NCBI GenBank assembly: GCA_964558415.1
Contig: CAZLDI010000025.1
Span: forward strand, 1 to 35,301
Direction of reading: 5' to 3'
DNA from: CAZLDI01 sp964558415
GTDB lineage: Bacteria > Chloroflexota > Dehalococcoidia > SM23-28-2 > RBG-16-64-32
Length of the DNA stretch: 35,301 nt
Position numbers and translations under genes: made by a program. The notes under the pieces are model-generated. The model was not told the DNA's origin. It did not search any database and worked only from the letters and a program-made list of their open reading frames with translations. Every line of letters begins with the position of its first letter. Position 1 is the first letter of the stretch. Below are positions 23,294 to 32,126 of the stretch, piece after piece.

Positions 23294-24630
23294 CGGCGGG
23301 ACACGACCGGAAGAAGATCGCAATTGTAGGGGCGGGCGCGACCGGCCTCACGGCTGCCTACCGGCTGCTGCAACAGGGACACGAAGTCCGCGTGTTCGAG
23401 GCCGGCACTGAATCAGCGGGTCTGCTGAAGACGTTCGAGGTGGGGGGCGAGCCGGTGGAGTGCTTCTACCATCACGCGTTCCGCTCGGACACGGCTCTCA
23501 TACGGCTGCTCGGCGAACTCGGGCTCGGCAGTACTCTTACCTGGAAAGCGTCGCGGATCGGCGTGTTTCACGAAGGCAGGGTGCATCCGTTCACGACGGC
23601 CCTGGACCTGCTGCGCTTCGCTCCTCTGGGCGCAGGAGACCGGGTGAGGCTGGGACTGATGGGGCTGGGGCTCCGCCGCGAAAGAGACGGCTCCAAATTC
23701 GAACAGGTCACTGCGGCAGACTGGGTCCGTAGTCACGCAGGAGAACGAGCGCTGGAGGTCGTCTGGCGTCCACTTCTGCGCGGCAAGTTCGGGGAGATGG
23801 CGGACGAAGTGGTGATGTCGTGGTTGTGGAGCAAGGTGCACCTGCGTTTCGGGTCGCGACGGGGGATGCTAAGCCAGAGGGAGGTCCTAGGCTACCAGAG
23901 CGGATCCTTCAAGCGGTGGATAGAAGCGCTGATCACACGCATCACCGAGCTCGGCGGGACGATCGCCCTGGGCTGCGCCGTCTCGCGAATCGATCCAAGC
24001 GGTGGGACGCTTCAGATCGAAGGGGAAGGGTTCGACGCCGCGATCGCGACGGTTGCCAACACTGCATTTCTACGAATCGCCCCGGCGCTGCCGGACGATT
24101 ACGCGCGAAAGCTGGAAAGGGTACGGTACCAGGATGCGCACTGCCTGGTCCTGACGCTGAAGCGCCCGCTCACGGACAGATACTGGATCAACATCAGCGA
24201 TCCAGACGTACCGTTCGTCGCCGTGATCGAGCATACGAACCTCGTCGGGAGCGAGCGCTACGGCGGGCAGCACATCGTCTACCTGGCGAACTACGCCGCA
24301 CCCGGGGCAGCGCCGGCCGAGAAGAACGTTGAAGAGGTGTGGGAGCTGTACCGGCCACACGTAGCGCGTCTCAATCCTAGCTTCGATGAGTCCTGGATCA
24401 GCGAGCGCCGCCTGTTCCATGCAGCAAACGCCCAGCCGGTGTTTACGGTCGGAGCGGGGTCGCGAATCCCCGCGATGCGGACGCCGATTTCGGGTCTATA
24501 CCTGGCGAATATGGCGCAGATTTACCCGCAGGACCGGGGCCAAAATTACTCGATCGTCCTGGGAGAGAAGGCGGCGGCGATGGTGGCCGCGGACCTGGCG
24601 CGCGCGGGCGTGCCTCAGTACCAGGTCTAG
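23290..24630 (+). CDS. FAD-dependent amine oxidase/protoporphyrinogen-oxidase-like protein
   Basis: The conserved FAD-binding start KKIAIVGAGATGLTAAYRLL lies just after the end of the GT2 gene. No ATG, GTG or TTG is available in frame between that gene's stop and the nucleotide-binding motif. The best start is CTG 23290, overlapping the GT2 stop as CTGA, with AAGGAGA five bases upstream. This gives 446 residues. RVFEAGTESAGLLKTFEVGG follows as in NAD(P)-binding Rossmann-type flavoproteins of the HemY/UGM-like group, and the C-terminal flavin contact is GLYLANMAQIYPQDRGQNYS. Such proteins often sit beside GT2/GtrA genes. The substrate is unknown; a lipid-linked sugar or carotenoid-like isoprenoid is only a guess. 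Confidence 0.85.
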   Translation: MTAGHDRKKIAIVGAGATGLTAAYRLLQQGHEVRVFEAGTESAGLLKTFEVGGEPVECFYHHAFRSDTALIRLLGELGLGSTLTWKASRIGVFHEGRVHPFTTALDLLRFAPLGAGDRVRLGLMGLGLRRERDGSKFEQVTAADWVRSHAGERALEVVWRPLLRGKFGEMADEVVMSWLWSKVHLRFGSRRGMLSQREVLGYQSGSFKRWIEALITRITELGGTIALGCAVSRIDPSGGTLQIEGEGFDAAIATVANTAFLRIAPALPDDYARKLERVRYQDAHCLVLTLKRPLTDRYWINISDPDVPFVAVIEHTNLVGSERYGGQHIVYLANYAAPGAAPAEKNVEEVWELYRPHVARLNPSFDESWISERRLFHAANAQPVFTVGAGSRIPAMRTPISGLYLANMAQIYPQDRGQNYSIVLGEKAAAMVAADLARAGVPQYQV

Positions 24631-24699
24631 GACGCAGGGCCACGAGTTCGTTCACGAAAGGTTTACTAGAGCACCATGATACGGAGGCGAACGCTCGGC

Positions 24700-24705
24700 T
24701 ATAAT
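24700..24705 (+). promoter_or_regulatory. Consensus -10 box of the gtrA-like gene
   Basis: TATAAT is a perfect -10 box. No good -35 is seen at the right spacing (TGATAC at 24677 is the nearest). A start about seven bases downstream would place the ATG at 24704 upstream of the transcript start, supporting the ATG at 24734, which has GGGGA nine bases upstream. Confidence 0.5.
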
Positions 24706-24733
24706 GATTGCTACTTCACAAGCGGGGAATTCG

Positions 24734-25291
24734 ATGCAGCCGGAACTGGCGAGCCAAGTTGATGATGGGCTATACGGAGCGGTAAGGGCGCTTGCCCACC
24801 GGCTGCGTCTCCCGACGACGTTTGTGAAGTTCGTAATCGTCGGCGGGATGGCATTTCTGGTCAGCCAGATGGCGCTGTTCCTGCTGTACGATGCGCACGT
24901 ACTCTGGTTTCTCCCCGCGAAAAAGGCCGACGCAGACCTACTCCTTTTCACGCACCCGGACATCCTGCTGCTGATTTCGTCGATCCTAGCGGTGGAGGCG
25001 GCGATCGTCTTCCAGTTCAACGCGCACGAGAGGTGGACGTTCCGCTGGCGGCCCAGGGACGGCTTGATCCTGGTCCGGTTCGTGAAGTTCAACCTGAGCG
25101 CCATCGTGAGCCCGATCATAATGGTGGTGACGATCAACGTGCTGACGCCCGTGGCAGGCCTGAGCCCTTACATTTCCAGCGTCATCGGCGTTTTGCTGGG
25201 CTTCACCTGGAACTGGGTGCTGAACACCTTCGTGATCTGGCCTAACCTCAAGGCTGAGGCAGAGGCGCTAGGTCACTCGCAGGAACTGTAG
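24734..25291 (+). CDS. GtrA-family membrane protein
   Basis: This 185-residue protein has the GtrA fold of four membrane helices. The first begins in TTFVKFVIVGGMAFLVSQMA, with KFxxVGxxxxxxS-like spacing typical of the family. Later helices include LLLISSILAVEAAIVFQFNA and ending GVLLGFTWNWVLNTFVIW, where FTWNWVLNTF is the conserved tail. GtrA proteins are thought to flip polyprenyl-phosphate sugars across the membrane. It fits the GT2 enzyme 1.4 kb upstream and the GT-C enzymes downstream. I placed the start at 24734 because the TATAAT box overlaps the earlier ATG. Confidence 0.88.
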   Translation: MQPELASQVDDGLYGAVRALAHRLRLPTTFVKFVIVGGMAFLVSQMALFLLYDAHVLWFLPAKKADADLLLFTHPDILLLISSILAVEAAIVFQFNAHERWTFRWRPRDGLILVRFVKFNLSAIVSPIIMVVTINVLTPVAGLSPYISSVIGVLLGFTWNWVLNTFVIWPNLKAEAEALGHSQEL

Positions 25292-25312
25292 CCGCGACCG
25301 CGGTCCGCTAAT

Positions 25313-26077
25313 CTAGGGCCCGCGTGGCTTAACGCCCACGCAGGCGATCGAAGAGCCGATCGGCAAACTCACCGTGCGGAGGAGGCGCGCCTCGTACTCG
25401 ACGACGCGAGACAAGAGGCGGTTGATGGGCGGGGGCACCAGGGCATAGTCCATGCTGATGCTGGGCGCGCGCCTGGAGGAGAGCTGCCCGGCTTTCACCA
25501 TCATCGCCAGCGGGAAGAAAAGCGGCATGTTGATGTACGTGGACTTCAGGATCCTGAAGCCGCCCTGCTCCACCTTGTGGCGGACTTCGTTCAACCGGTA
25601 GCGCCGCTTGTGGTGGCACTGCTCGTCGCGACGGCTCCAGAGGAACTGGAACGCGGGCACGGTAACGATCACCTTGGCGCCCGGCTTGCAGACCCGGCGC
25701 ATCTCGTGCAGGGCGGCGACATCGTCATCGACGTGCTCGAGGACGTCGATCGCGATAAGGACGTCGAATTGCTCGTCGCGAAACGGCAGGGCGATCGTGT
25801 CGGCGAGTGAAACCGTTTCCAGTCCACGGGCGCGCCAGTAAGGCACGGCCGCTTCGGCCACATCAAGCCCATACGGACTGCCGAACTGCCGCAGGTCCTC
25901 CAGCATCGAACCACTGCCGCAGCCAATCTCGAGGATCTTCGGCTTCCGAGAGTGGGCGCCGGCGCCATTGACACCGTTGCCGCCATAGCGAGCGAGCAGG
26001 TTGCGCACAAGGGCGCGGCGGCCTACCTCCCACCACCAGTCGTCGTTATTGAGGACGTCGTATACGAAGGTTTCCAT
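25313..26077 (-). CDS. SAM-dependent class I methyltransferase
   Basis: This 254-residue protein has a Rossmann methyltransferase domain. Motif I is ILEIGCGSGSMLEDL (around residues 48-62), followed by GLDVAEAAVPYWRARGL, LPFRDEQFDVLIAIDVLEHV (motif II-III region), and ALHEMRRVCKPGAKVIVTVP. After PAFQFLWSRRDEQCHHKRRY a C-terminal part with hydrophobic stretches (MPLFFPLAMMVKAG) suggests membrane association. This layout is common in methyltransferases of cell-surface glycan clusters, where sugars or lipid-linked intermediates are methylated. A GGGAG site precedes the ATG. The gene lies 124 bp downstream of the GT-C operon on the same strand. Confidence 0.9.
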   Translation of the reverse strand: METFVYDVLNNDDWWWEVGRRALVRNLLARYGGNGVNGAGAHSRKPKILEIGCGSGSMLEDLRQFGSPYGLDVAEAAVPYWRARGLETVSLADTIALPFRDEQFDVLIAIDVLEHVDDDVAALHEMRRVCKPGAKVIVTVPAFQFLWSRRDEQCHHKRRYRLNEVRHKVEQGGFRILKSTYINMPLFFPLAMMVKAGQLSSRRAPSISMDYALVPPPINRLLSRVVEYEARLLRTVSLPIGSSIACVGVKPRGP

Positions 26078-26201
26078 GTTTCTCCCGCATCAGGCACTCC
26101 CACCCGGATGCGTAGGTGAGCGCAGTATCCATGTTAACGCGAGGGCGCCCGCGGCGGCGGTTGAGGTTCGGTTGATTCAAGCAATCAGATCGGGCCATTT
26201 G

Positions 26202-27617
26202 TCACCAGCCCAGGCGCGTGCCCCAGTAACGCCCCCAGAAGCCGATCACGATCGAGACGGCCACCAACGCCACTTTCCACCAGAATGCCTTCCGAGATTG
26301 ATTGTCGTCGAAGCCCAGAGCTACCAGGATCATGATGAAAGGGAGGTAATCCATCAGGTAGCGATAGCCGAACTGCACCCAGCCCTGACTGTAGTACATC
26401 AGGGTGGGAATGGCGACGAGTGGTATCGCAATCCAGGAAGCGATTCTGAGCGGATTGCTACGGCGGGTTAGCGCCGCGAAGATGAACGGAGAAGACGTCA
26501 GCAGAGCGCTCATGCCGTACTCGGAGGGCCGGAACATCGAGCCATCGCCGATGAACTTCGGCGGGAGGGCGAAGATGGTGTACAGGTGCAGGGGGATGTT
26601 GCGCAGATCGAACTCCGCGAAGCGTTTCGCGTCGGCGACCTGCTCCAGGTAGATGGTGTAGAGCACACCGGCACGCTCGCGGTCACCGTACTGCAGGTAG
26701 ACTTCATCGAGGCCGGTGTCGAAGATGCCGCCGAAACGGGCGGCGTTGTACCAGAGCGAGATGAGGCCGAATGGAACGAGAGTGCCGACGAAGAGGCTCA
26801 GTTTGAAGAGCGTCTGTCTATCGCGGCTCGCGGAACCGAGGGGCTCCCACAAAAGCGCGAGGAGGCGGCGGATCTCGAGCTGCCTGAGCGCCCGCCACAG
26901 TTCGCTGAAGTCGTACGTCATGTTGTGCTGCTGCGCGGCCATCCAGTAAAGGAAGAAGGGGACGGCAAGCGCTGTGGGCTGGCGGCTCAAGGCGGCAGCG
27001 CCCAGGCAGATCGCCGGCACGAATGGGGACGTCCGCCGCAACATGAAGGTGATGGCGAGCAAGACGAACATTACCGCCACGACGTGGTTGTAAAACCACA
27101 GCGTGCCGGTGCTGGCGGAGTAGAAGTTGGCCGTCCCGAAGGCGAAGAACGGTATGAGCAGCAGCTTGGTGGTGCGGCTGACACCCATGAGCCGGAGGAT
27201 GTACCAGAAGAGCACGACGTTGACGGCACCGACGATCATACTCAGCAGCCACTCATGCATGGCGGTTCCCCAGATGGCCACGAAGGGCATCGCCAAGACG
27301 CCGGGCATCGGCTGATAGGGCAGGTAGATGTCCCCGTCCTGCTCGCGCACTACATCCTGGTAGAAGTCCGGCAGGCCGGTGTCTTTCAGGTTCAGAGTGC
27401 CGTGAAGCATAGCTTCCGCGAGGTAGATGTAGTGCTTGTACCAGTCTGCCGGGGCGCGAAGGTCGAAGTCACCGTTCGTCAGCGGGTTGAGAAGGTGCAT
27501 CGACAGGTAGTAGCCGCTGAACGCCAGGAGGAAGATGCCTGCGGGGACAAGGGCGTTCCAGAGCGCCACCGGCACGCGGAACGCCGTCTTTCCGAACGTC
27601 ACGTCAACGGTTGTCAC
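26202..27617 (-). CDS. Polytopic GT-C-like membrane glycosyltransferase (third operon gene)
   Basis: This 471-residue protein has an N-terminal helix (LVPAGIFLLAFSGYYLSMHL), a luminal loop (NGDFDLRAPADWYKHYIYLA) and at least eight further hydrophobic segments. These features match GT-C-type glycosyltransferases with a lipid-phosphate sugar donor. The loop YLPYQPMPGVLAMPFVAIWG is typical of the ArnT/PMT-like superfamily. A catalytic acid cannot be named with confidence; the loop acids near NGDFD are candidates. The start is GTG 27617, and GGAGGT lies inside the end of the upstream PMT-like gene, 10 bp before it. It is the last gene of a three-gene operon. Confidence 0.8.
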   Translation of the reverse strand: MTTVDVTFGKTAFRVPVALWNALVPAGIFLLAFSGYYLSMHLLNPLTNGDFDLRAPADWYKHYIYLAEAMLHGTLNLKDTGLPDFYQDVVREQDGDIYLPYQPMPGVLAMPFVAIWGTAMHEWLLSMIVGAVNVVLFWYILRLMGVSRTTKLLLIPFFAFGTANFYSASTGTLWFYNHVVAVMFVLLAITFMLRRTSPFVPAICLGAAALSRQPTALAVPFFLYWMAAQQHNMTYDFSELWRALRQLEIRRLLALLWEPLGSASRDRQTLFKLSLFVGTLVPFGLISLWYNAARFGGIFDTGLDEVYLQYGDRERAGVLYTIYLEQVADAKRFAEFDLRNIPLHLYTIFALPPKFIGDGSMFRPSEYGMSALLTSSPFIFAALTRRSNPLRIASWIAIPLVAIPTLMYYSQGWVQFGYRYLMDYLPFIMILVALGFDDNQSRKAFWWKVALVAVSIVIGFWGRYWGTRLGW

Positions 27618-27627
27618 TGCGCCTCAC

Positions 27628-29301
27628 TTACCTCCAGTTGAATGGACCCGTGGGTAGAGCATCCCAGTAGTACGTATCCTCCAGCCAGCCGGGAACGTCC
27701 ACGGCCGCCAGGTGCGGGTAGAAGTACGCAAACATGAGGCCTACCGACCCGAGGAACGCGATGGCGACACCCCTAGCCAAAGGTTCTTCGCGTTGCCAAA
27801 GCCAGTGTACAGCGTAAGCGAGGGCAAGGATCGCAAACGATAATGCAGGGAGATAATGGTATATGAACAGCACGCGGGACTGGAACGCAAACGGAAGCCA
27901 CAGCCCCAGGTAGGCCAGTACCACGAGCAACAGTGCGGCCTCCTGTGGTGGAAGTGATCCGCGGACCGAGAGGAACGCGGTGGCCGACTCGAAGCGAGCA
28001 CGCACGAGGCGGAAAGCCCGCCAGAGGGCGAACGCCAGCGCGGGCAAGGCAAACCAGAAGATCAGGGGATTGCCGAGCGAATATATCTTCTCGCCGCCCT
28101 GGCCGACGTAGAAATAGATCGGTCTGGTCATTATCGGCCAGAGGTTCCAGGGCGAGGAGGACGAGTGCGGTTGGTCCAGGCTGGAGTGGAAGTCGAAGGC
28201 GAAGCGATTGAGGTCGACGGCGTGGTTGATGCGGTCCAAGAGGCTGGGATGGGGGGTCTCCACGGAGCTCCAGTTGGCGAGCAGGGGAACATAGGTTAGC
28301 GCGTAGATGCAGGCGGGCACAATTACGAAGAATACCGCGAACGCCACGGCGAGATCCGTCCAGTGTCTTCCGCGTGTCGTGAGCGCGCGCGCCCCGGCTG
28401 TGCCGAAAAAGAGCATCGCGAACCCGAGGCAGAACCAGACCGCGCCGAACACAAGCGTGGCCATGCCGAGCTTGCCGGAAAGCCCGGTCAGGACCGACCA
28501 CCCTTCGCTGGGATGCGTGCTGATGAAGCTGTAAAGCTGGAGCACTCCACCGAGGTAGATGAGCATCATCCCGACGGGCACGAGAATGTCCGCGGGGCGC
28601 AGGCGTTCGCTGTCCGCGCGGGGCGGGCGGCTGAATAACAACCAGGCGAAGTAGAGCACTATTGGGACGCCGGTCAGCGCGGCGTTCCACTTGCAGGCGA
28701 CAGCGGCACCGAACATGATGCCGGAAAGAGGGAAGCGGTTGGTCACGAGGAAGTAGACCGCACCAAGCGTGAAGAACAGGACGTATGTATCAGGAGTGGC
28801 GATCCGCGACTGTGCGAAGGCCAGCCCGTCAAGCGTGAGCAGGAACCCGGCTGCCAGCCCCGCGACCTCGCTATTGAAGAGCCTTCGCGCAAGCAGGTAA
28901 ATGAAGATAACGGCGCCAACGGAGGCGAGGGCACCCGGGAATCGCCAGGCCCACGAATTATCCACGCCCCCACTTCCCGGCACCAGGGGCGGGGCAACGC
29001 TGTCGGCGATCTCGAACGTCAGTATGCCGCCAGCCATGAACAGCTTCGAGAGCGGAGGGTGTGTGTTTTCATGGCCGAAGAACTCCCAGGCCGCCGGGTC
29101 GCCCCTGTAGATCTCCTGAGCGGTGCGCGGGAAGTACGTTTCGTCGAAGTAGAACACGTCGGGTGTACCCAGCCGGACGAAGCGGGTCAGGATCACCAGG
29201 GCCACAACGGCGACAAGGGCGATCCGCGCCAGAGGAAGCCGGTCAGGTATCGCGATCTGTAGTTGGTGTGCGGCCGGGGAGACGCGTTGTTCTACGCTCA
29301 C
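27628..29301 (-). CDS. Protein O-mannosyltransferase (PMT) family protein
   Basis: This 557-residue integral membrane protein matches the PMT family, which moves mannose from a polyprenyl-phosphate donor to Ser/Thr of secreted proteins. Key pieces are VFYFDETYFPRTAQE (Asp53-Glu54, the catalytic acidic pair), ENTHPPLSKLFMAGG (residues 78-92), WRFPGALASVGAVIFIYLLA, and the late conserved RVLFIYHYLPALSFAILALA. Repeated hydrophobic stretches indicate about 11 helices. It starts at GTG 29301 in a GTGA overlap with the preceding gene's stop. With the GT2 and GtrA genes nearby it is the strongest sign of a bacterial protein O-glycosylation route here. Confidence 0.9.
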   Translation of the reverse strand: MSVEQRVSPAAHQLQIAIPDRLPLARIALVAVVALVILTRFVRLGTPDVFYFDETYFPRTAQEIYRGDPAAWEFFGHENTHPPLSKLFMAGGILTFEIADSVAPPLVPGSGGVDNSWAWRFPGALASVGAVIFIYLLARRLFNSEVAGLAAGFLLTLDGLAFAQSRIATPDTYVLFFTLGAVYFLVTNRFPLSGIMFGAAVACKWNAALTGVPIVLYFAWLLFSRPPRADSERLRPADILVPVGMMLIYLGGVLQLYSFISTHPSEGWSVLTGLSGKLGMATLVFGAVWFCLGFAMLFFGTAGARALTTRGRHWTDLAVAFAVFFVIVPACIYALTYVPLLANWSSVETPHPSLLDRINHAVDLNRFAFDFHSSLDQPHSSSSPWNLWPIMTRPIYFYVGQGGEKIYSLGNPLIFWFALPALAFALWRAFRLVRARFESATAFLSVRGSLPPQEAALLLVVLAYLGLWLPFAFQSRVLFIYHYLPALSFAILALAYAVHWLWQREEPLARGVAIAFLGSVGLMFAYFYPHLAAVDVPGWLEDTYYWDALPTGPFNWR

Positions 29302-30734
29302 GTCACCTCAGGGGACCTGCGGGCGCCGATGACGAAGCTGGCGCCGACGAGCAGCGGAACGGTGAGGAACGTCAGGACCGAAAGCACCTGCACCGTTTCG
29401 AAGCCGGTAGACAGCATGTCGCTGTCGGCAAACCAGTCGTAGAACCACCCAACATGCAGATTGGTCTGATTCTCGTAGAAGAATTTCGTGTAGTAGTCGT
29501 ATACGTGGTACAGATTGAGGAAGTGGAGGGCGCATAGTCCGGCAAACGCTGCCCACAGGATCCGGCTTTGCAAGAGTACACAGGCGGCGAGGCACGGGAG
29601 GAAGAAGGCGAAGAGATATCGTTCGTGCATGCGGGTGAGGAAGACGTAGAAGGCCAACATGCCCAACGCCGTGCCCAGCGCCAGGGCGCCGACGCCCTGA
29701 GACTTGCGCATGGCGATGATGCTGGCGAATACCGTCGTGGCGAAGAGCACCATCCCCCAAATGCGGTGGCTGATCCCGAGGAACGCCTGACTGTCAGGCT
29801 TGAAGCCGTCCTGGAAGCCATCGATCATCCAGAAGTTGTAGGCCCAGAAGGAGTTCACGCGGTAGTTCTCGACGTTCGTCGCGTCGTACAACTCTGACAC
29901 GAGACGCCAGGGTTCGTATGTGAAGAAGGGCGTGACGAGAATGACAGCGAGCAGCAGCGAAGCGCCCGTGATCTTGAGCCAGACTACGGGCGGGTGGCGG
30001 CGCATGATCCAAAAGGCAAGGAAGGGAAGAGCGGCGATCGCTTGAGGCTTCACGAGGAAACCGACAGTGAAGGCGAGGGCGCCGGGGAGCGGCCGTTCGC
30101 GGCCGATGAAGTAGACGCTGAGCAAGAGGAATAGGGCGAGAATGCTGTCCACCTGCCCCCAGATTGGCCCGATCAGCAGCGACGCAGGCAACATTAGATA
30201 CAACGCGCTGGCCGCGAGGCGCGCCGCGGGCCGTAGCCCCTCCAGGACGCGGTACAGAAGGTAGGCAGAGGCGAGATCAGCGGCGATGGCCGGGAGCTTC
30301 AGGAGGTACTCGAAGGTGCCGTTACTGAAGTGCAGCGCCTTGTTCAGCCATCCAAGGGTCCAGAGAACGTACATGTATCCTGGAGCGTAGTCAGTGAAGA
30401 AGTCCGGGTCGTAGAAGTTCCAGGGCCCGTCATTCGCCAGAGTATTGCTCCAACTCTGAAACGTGCCGATATCCCCATCAAACCCGGGTATCGCCGCGAG
30501 TGCGAGCCGCAACACGAGTCCGCTGAAAAGGATCGCTCCGAGGATGGGCGCGGCAGAGATCTCAGCTTGTGATGACAGAACGGACGGGGAGCCTGCGGAC
30601 GGTGCCGGTTGGACAGACGGGCCGGACCGGGTAACAGCAGACCAGATGGCTCCTGGGTTGATGCTGAAGGAAAACTCGATGGCCCCCGCTTCACGGGAGT
30701 GGGGAAGTGGAGCGGGCGCTTCTTCTTCAGTCAT
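29298..30734 (-). CDS. GT-C family membrane glycosyltransferase (first operon gene)
   Basis: The likely start is ATG 30734 (478 residues), because the 42 codons upstream to 30860 would be an odd hydrophilic leader. After a low-complexity cytosolic N-terminus, the first helix (APILGAILFSGLVLRLALAA) leads into GFDGDIGTFQSWSNTLA, where Asp86 and Asp88 lie in the first luminal loop as in GT-C mannosyltransferases. GPIWGQVDSILALFLLLSVY follows, a pattern found in PMT_2/mannosyltransferase proteins. RMHERYLFAFFLPCLAAC is near the C-terminus. It has 10 or more membrane segments. It heads the minus-strand operon with the PMT-like gene, with a GTGA overlap. The sugar and acceptor are unknown. Confidence 0.85.
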   Translation of the reverse strand: MTEEEAPAPLPHSREAGAIEFSFSINPGAIWSAVTRSGPSVQPAPSAGSPSVLSSQAEISAAPILGAILFSGLVLRLALAAIPGFDGDIGTFQSWSNTLANDGPWNFYDPDFFTDYAPGYMYVLWTLGWLNKALHFSNGTFEYLLKLPAIAADLASAYLLYRVLEGLRPAARLAASALYLMLPASLLIGPIWGQVDSILALFLLLSVYFIGRERPLPGALAFTVGFLVKPQAIAALPFLAFWIMRRHPPVVWLKITGASLLLAVILVTPFFTYEPWRLVSELYDATNVENYRVNSFWAYNFWMIDGFQDGFKPDSQAFLGISHRIWGMVLFATTVFASIIAMRKSQGVGALALGTALGMLAFYVFLTRMHERYLFAFFLPCLAACVLLQSRILWAAFAGLCALHFLNLYHVYDYYTKFFYENQTNLHVGWFYDWFADSDMLSTGFETVQVLSVLTFLTVPLLVGASFVIGARRSPEVT

Positions 30735-30886
30735 CAGGGCCGACTGGTGGATCCGCTGGCAATCTATCCCACATGGCAAGTGCGCGACTTCAGTGTAAGT
30801 TAGGCACTCGTGGCGAGCAATCTGAAGCCGTGTGCGAATGTGGGAGTATCTCATCTCCACAGCAGGCCTTAGACTAGGTTCCCAAG

Positions 30887-32059
30887 ATGACCGAATCTTC
30901 TGCCTTCGCCGGTTGGGTGCGGCTGCCGGCGGCCGCGCGACGGTTCCGGATCAGCGGTCAATCTCAACGCTTCCTCGTTCGGGCTGTCATCGCAGTGCTT
31001 GCGGTGCGAATCGCGCTGATCGTCGCCGGTTACATCACGGGTTACGTGATCATCGGCCGGGAGAACGCGCCCGCCGGTGACCTGCTGCTGGAAACGTTCA
31101 ACCGCTGGGACGCGCCGCATTACCTGGATATAGCGGAGGGCGGGTACACGTCGGAAGGGCCGGACCGCGTGTTCATCGTTTTCTTCCCGCTCTACCCCGT
31201 CGCTATCTTCCTCGCGAACCTGTTCATCCAGAGCTACTTCGTGTCCGCGCTGGTGGTTTCCGCGGTGGCATCGGTTGTGGCCGGATATCTGATGCAGATG
31301 CTGATCGCCAAGGACGGTGGAGACGACGGCGAATCGAGCCGGGGGCTGTGGTATATGTCACTCTTCCCGACTGCGTTCTTTTACGCAATGCCCTATGCAG
31401 AGTCACTCTACCTTGCGCTGGTGCTGGGGGCAGTCGTGTCGGCGCGGAACGGACGTTGGGCCTGGTCGGGGGCGTTGGGGGCGCTGGCCTGCGCCACGCG
31501 ATTGCAGGGCATCGTCCTGCTGCCGGCGCTGGCGGTGGAGGCGTTCACCCAGGAGAGATCGGATGCTACGCGGAAGGCGATCTGGCTGGCGCTTGTCCCT
31601 CTCGGGCTTGCGCTATACCTGGGGATCAACCTGGTAGTGTTCAGCGACCTGTTCGCGTTTCTGGACATCCAGCGGGACCACTGGCATCACGAGGCGATCT
31701 GGCCGTGGGAGTCGTTCCGGGAGAGCTTCAACGCGGTGACAGACTTTCCGTCAGGATCGGCACGCACTCAGGTCCACGAGCTCCGCCTGGCAGGGATCGT
31801 CATAGGGGGCGCACTCCTGCTGGCGGGCGCGCGCTGGCTGCGGCCGTCCTACCAGGTCTTCGGGTGGGTGACGCTACTGCTACTCATGTCCGTCTCGTTT
31901 CAGACAAGCATGCCGCGTTACCTACTGGGTCTGTTCCCGATCTTCCTGGTTTTGGCGCGCCTTCGATATTCCAGTTCCGTGCACCAGGGATTGCTGACGG
32001 GCTCGGCAGTCCTGATGGGATTGCTCTTCGTGGTCTACGCGACCCGCTGGGGCTTCTAG
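30887..32059 (+). CDS. PIG-V-like mannosyltransferase family membrane protein
   Basis: This 390-residue polytopic protein resembles the PIG-V/Gpi18-like group of GT-C enzymes. After an N-terminal helix (VRAVIAVLAVRIALIVAGYI) comes FNRWDAPHYLDIAEGGY, the characteristic Trp-Asp...His-Tyr loop. VFFPLYP-like IVFFPLYPVAIFLANLF, FPTAFFYAMPYAESLYLAL and GALACATRLQGIVLLPALA are further PIG-V features. SMPRYLLGLFPIFLVLARL is the conserved C-terminal segment. It diverges from the GT-C operon across 152 bp. A TAGACT box at 30870-30875 sits close upstream of the ATG, implying a very short leader. It may add mannose or a related sugar to a lipid or glycan acceptor. Confidence 0.85.
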   Translation: MTESSAFAGWVRLPAAARRFRISGQSQRFLVRAVIAVLAVRIALIVAGYITGYVIIGRENAPAGDLLLETFNRWDAPHYLDIAEGGYTSEGPDRVFIVFFPLYPVAIFLANLFIQSYFVSALVVSAVASVVAGYLMQMLIAKDGGDDGESSRGLWYMSLFPTAFFYAMPYAESLYLALVLGAVVSARNGRWAWSGALGALACATRLQGIVLLPALAVEAFTQERSDATRKAIWLALVPLGLALYLGINLVVFSDLFAFLDIQRDHWHHEAIWPWESFRESFNAVTDFPSGSARTQVHELRLAGIVIGGALLLAGARWLRPSYQVFGWVTLLLLMSVSFQTSMPRYLLGLFPIFLVLARLRYSSSVHQGLLTGSAVLMGLLFVVYATRWGF

Positions 32060-32126
32060 CGGCAAGGGGCAAGGCTCCGGCGCGTCAACCGATCAACCGC
32101 CTGGTACGTTTCATATGGAGACGATC

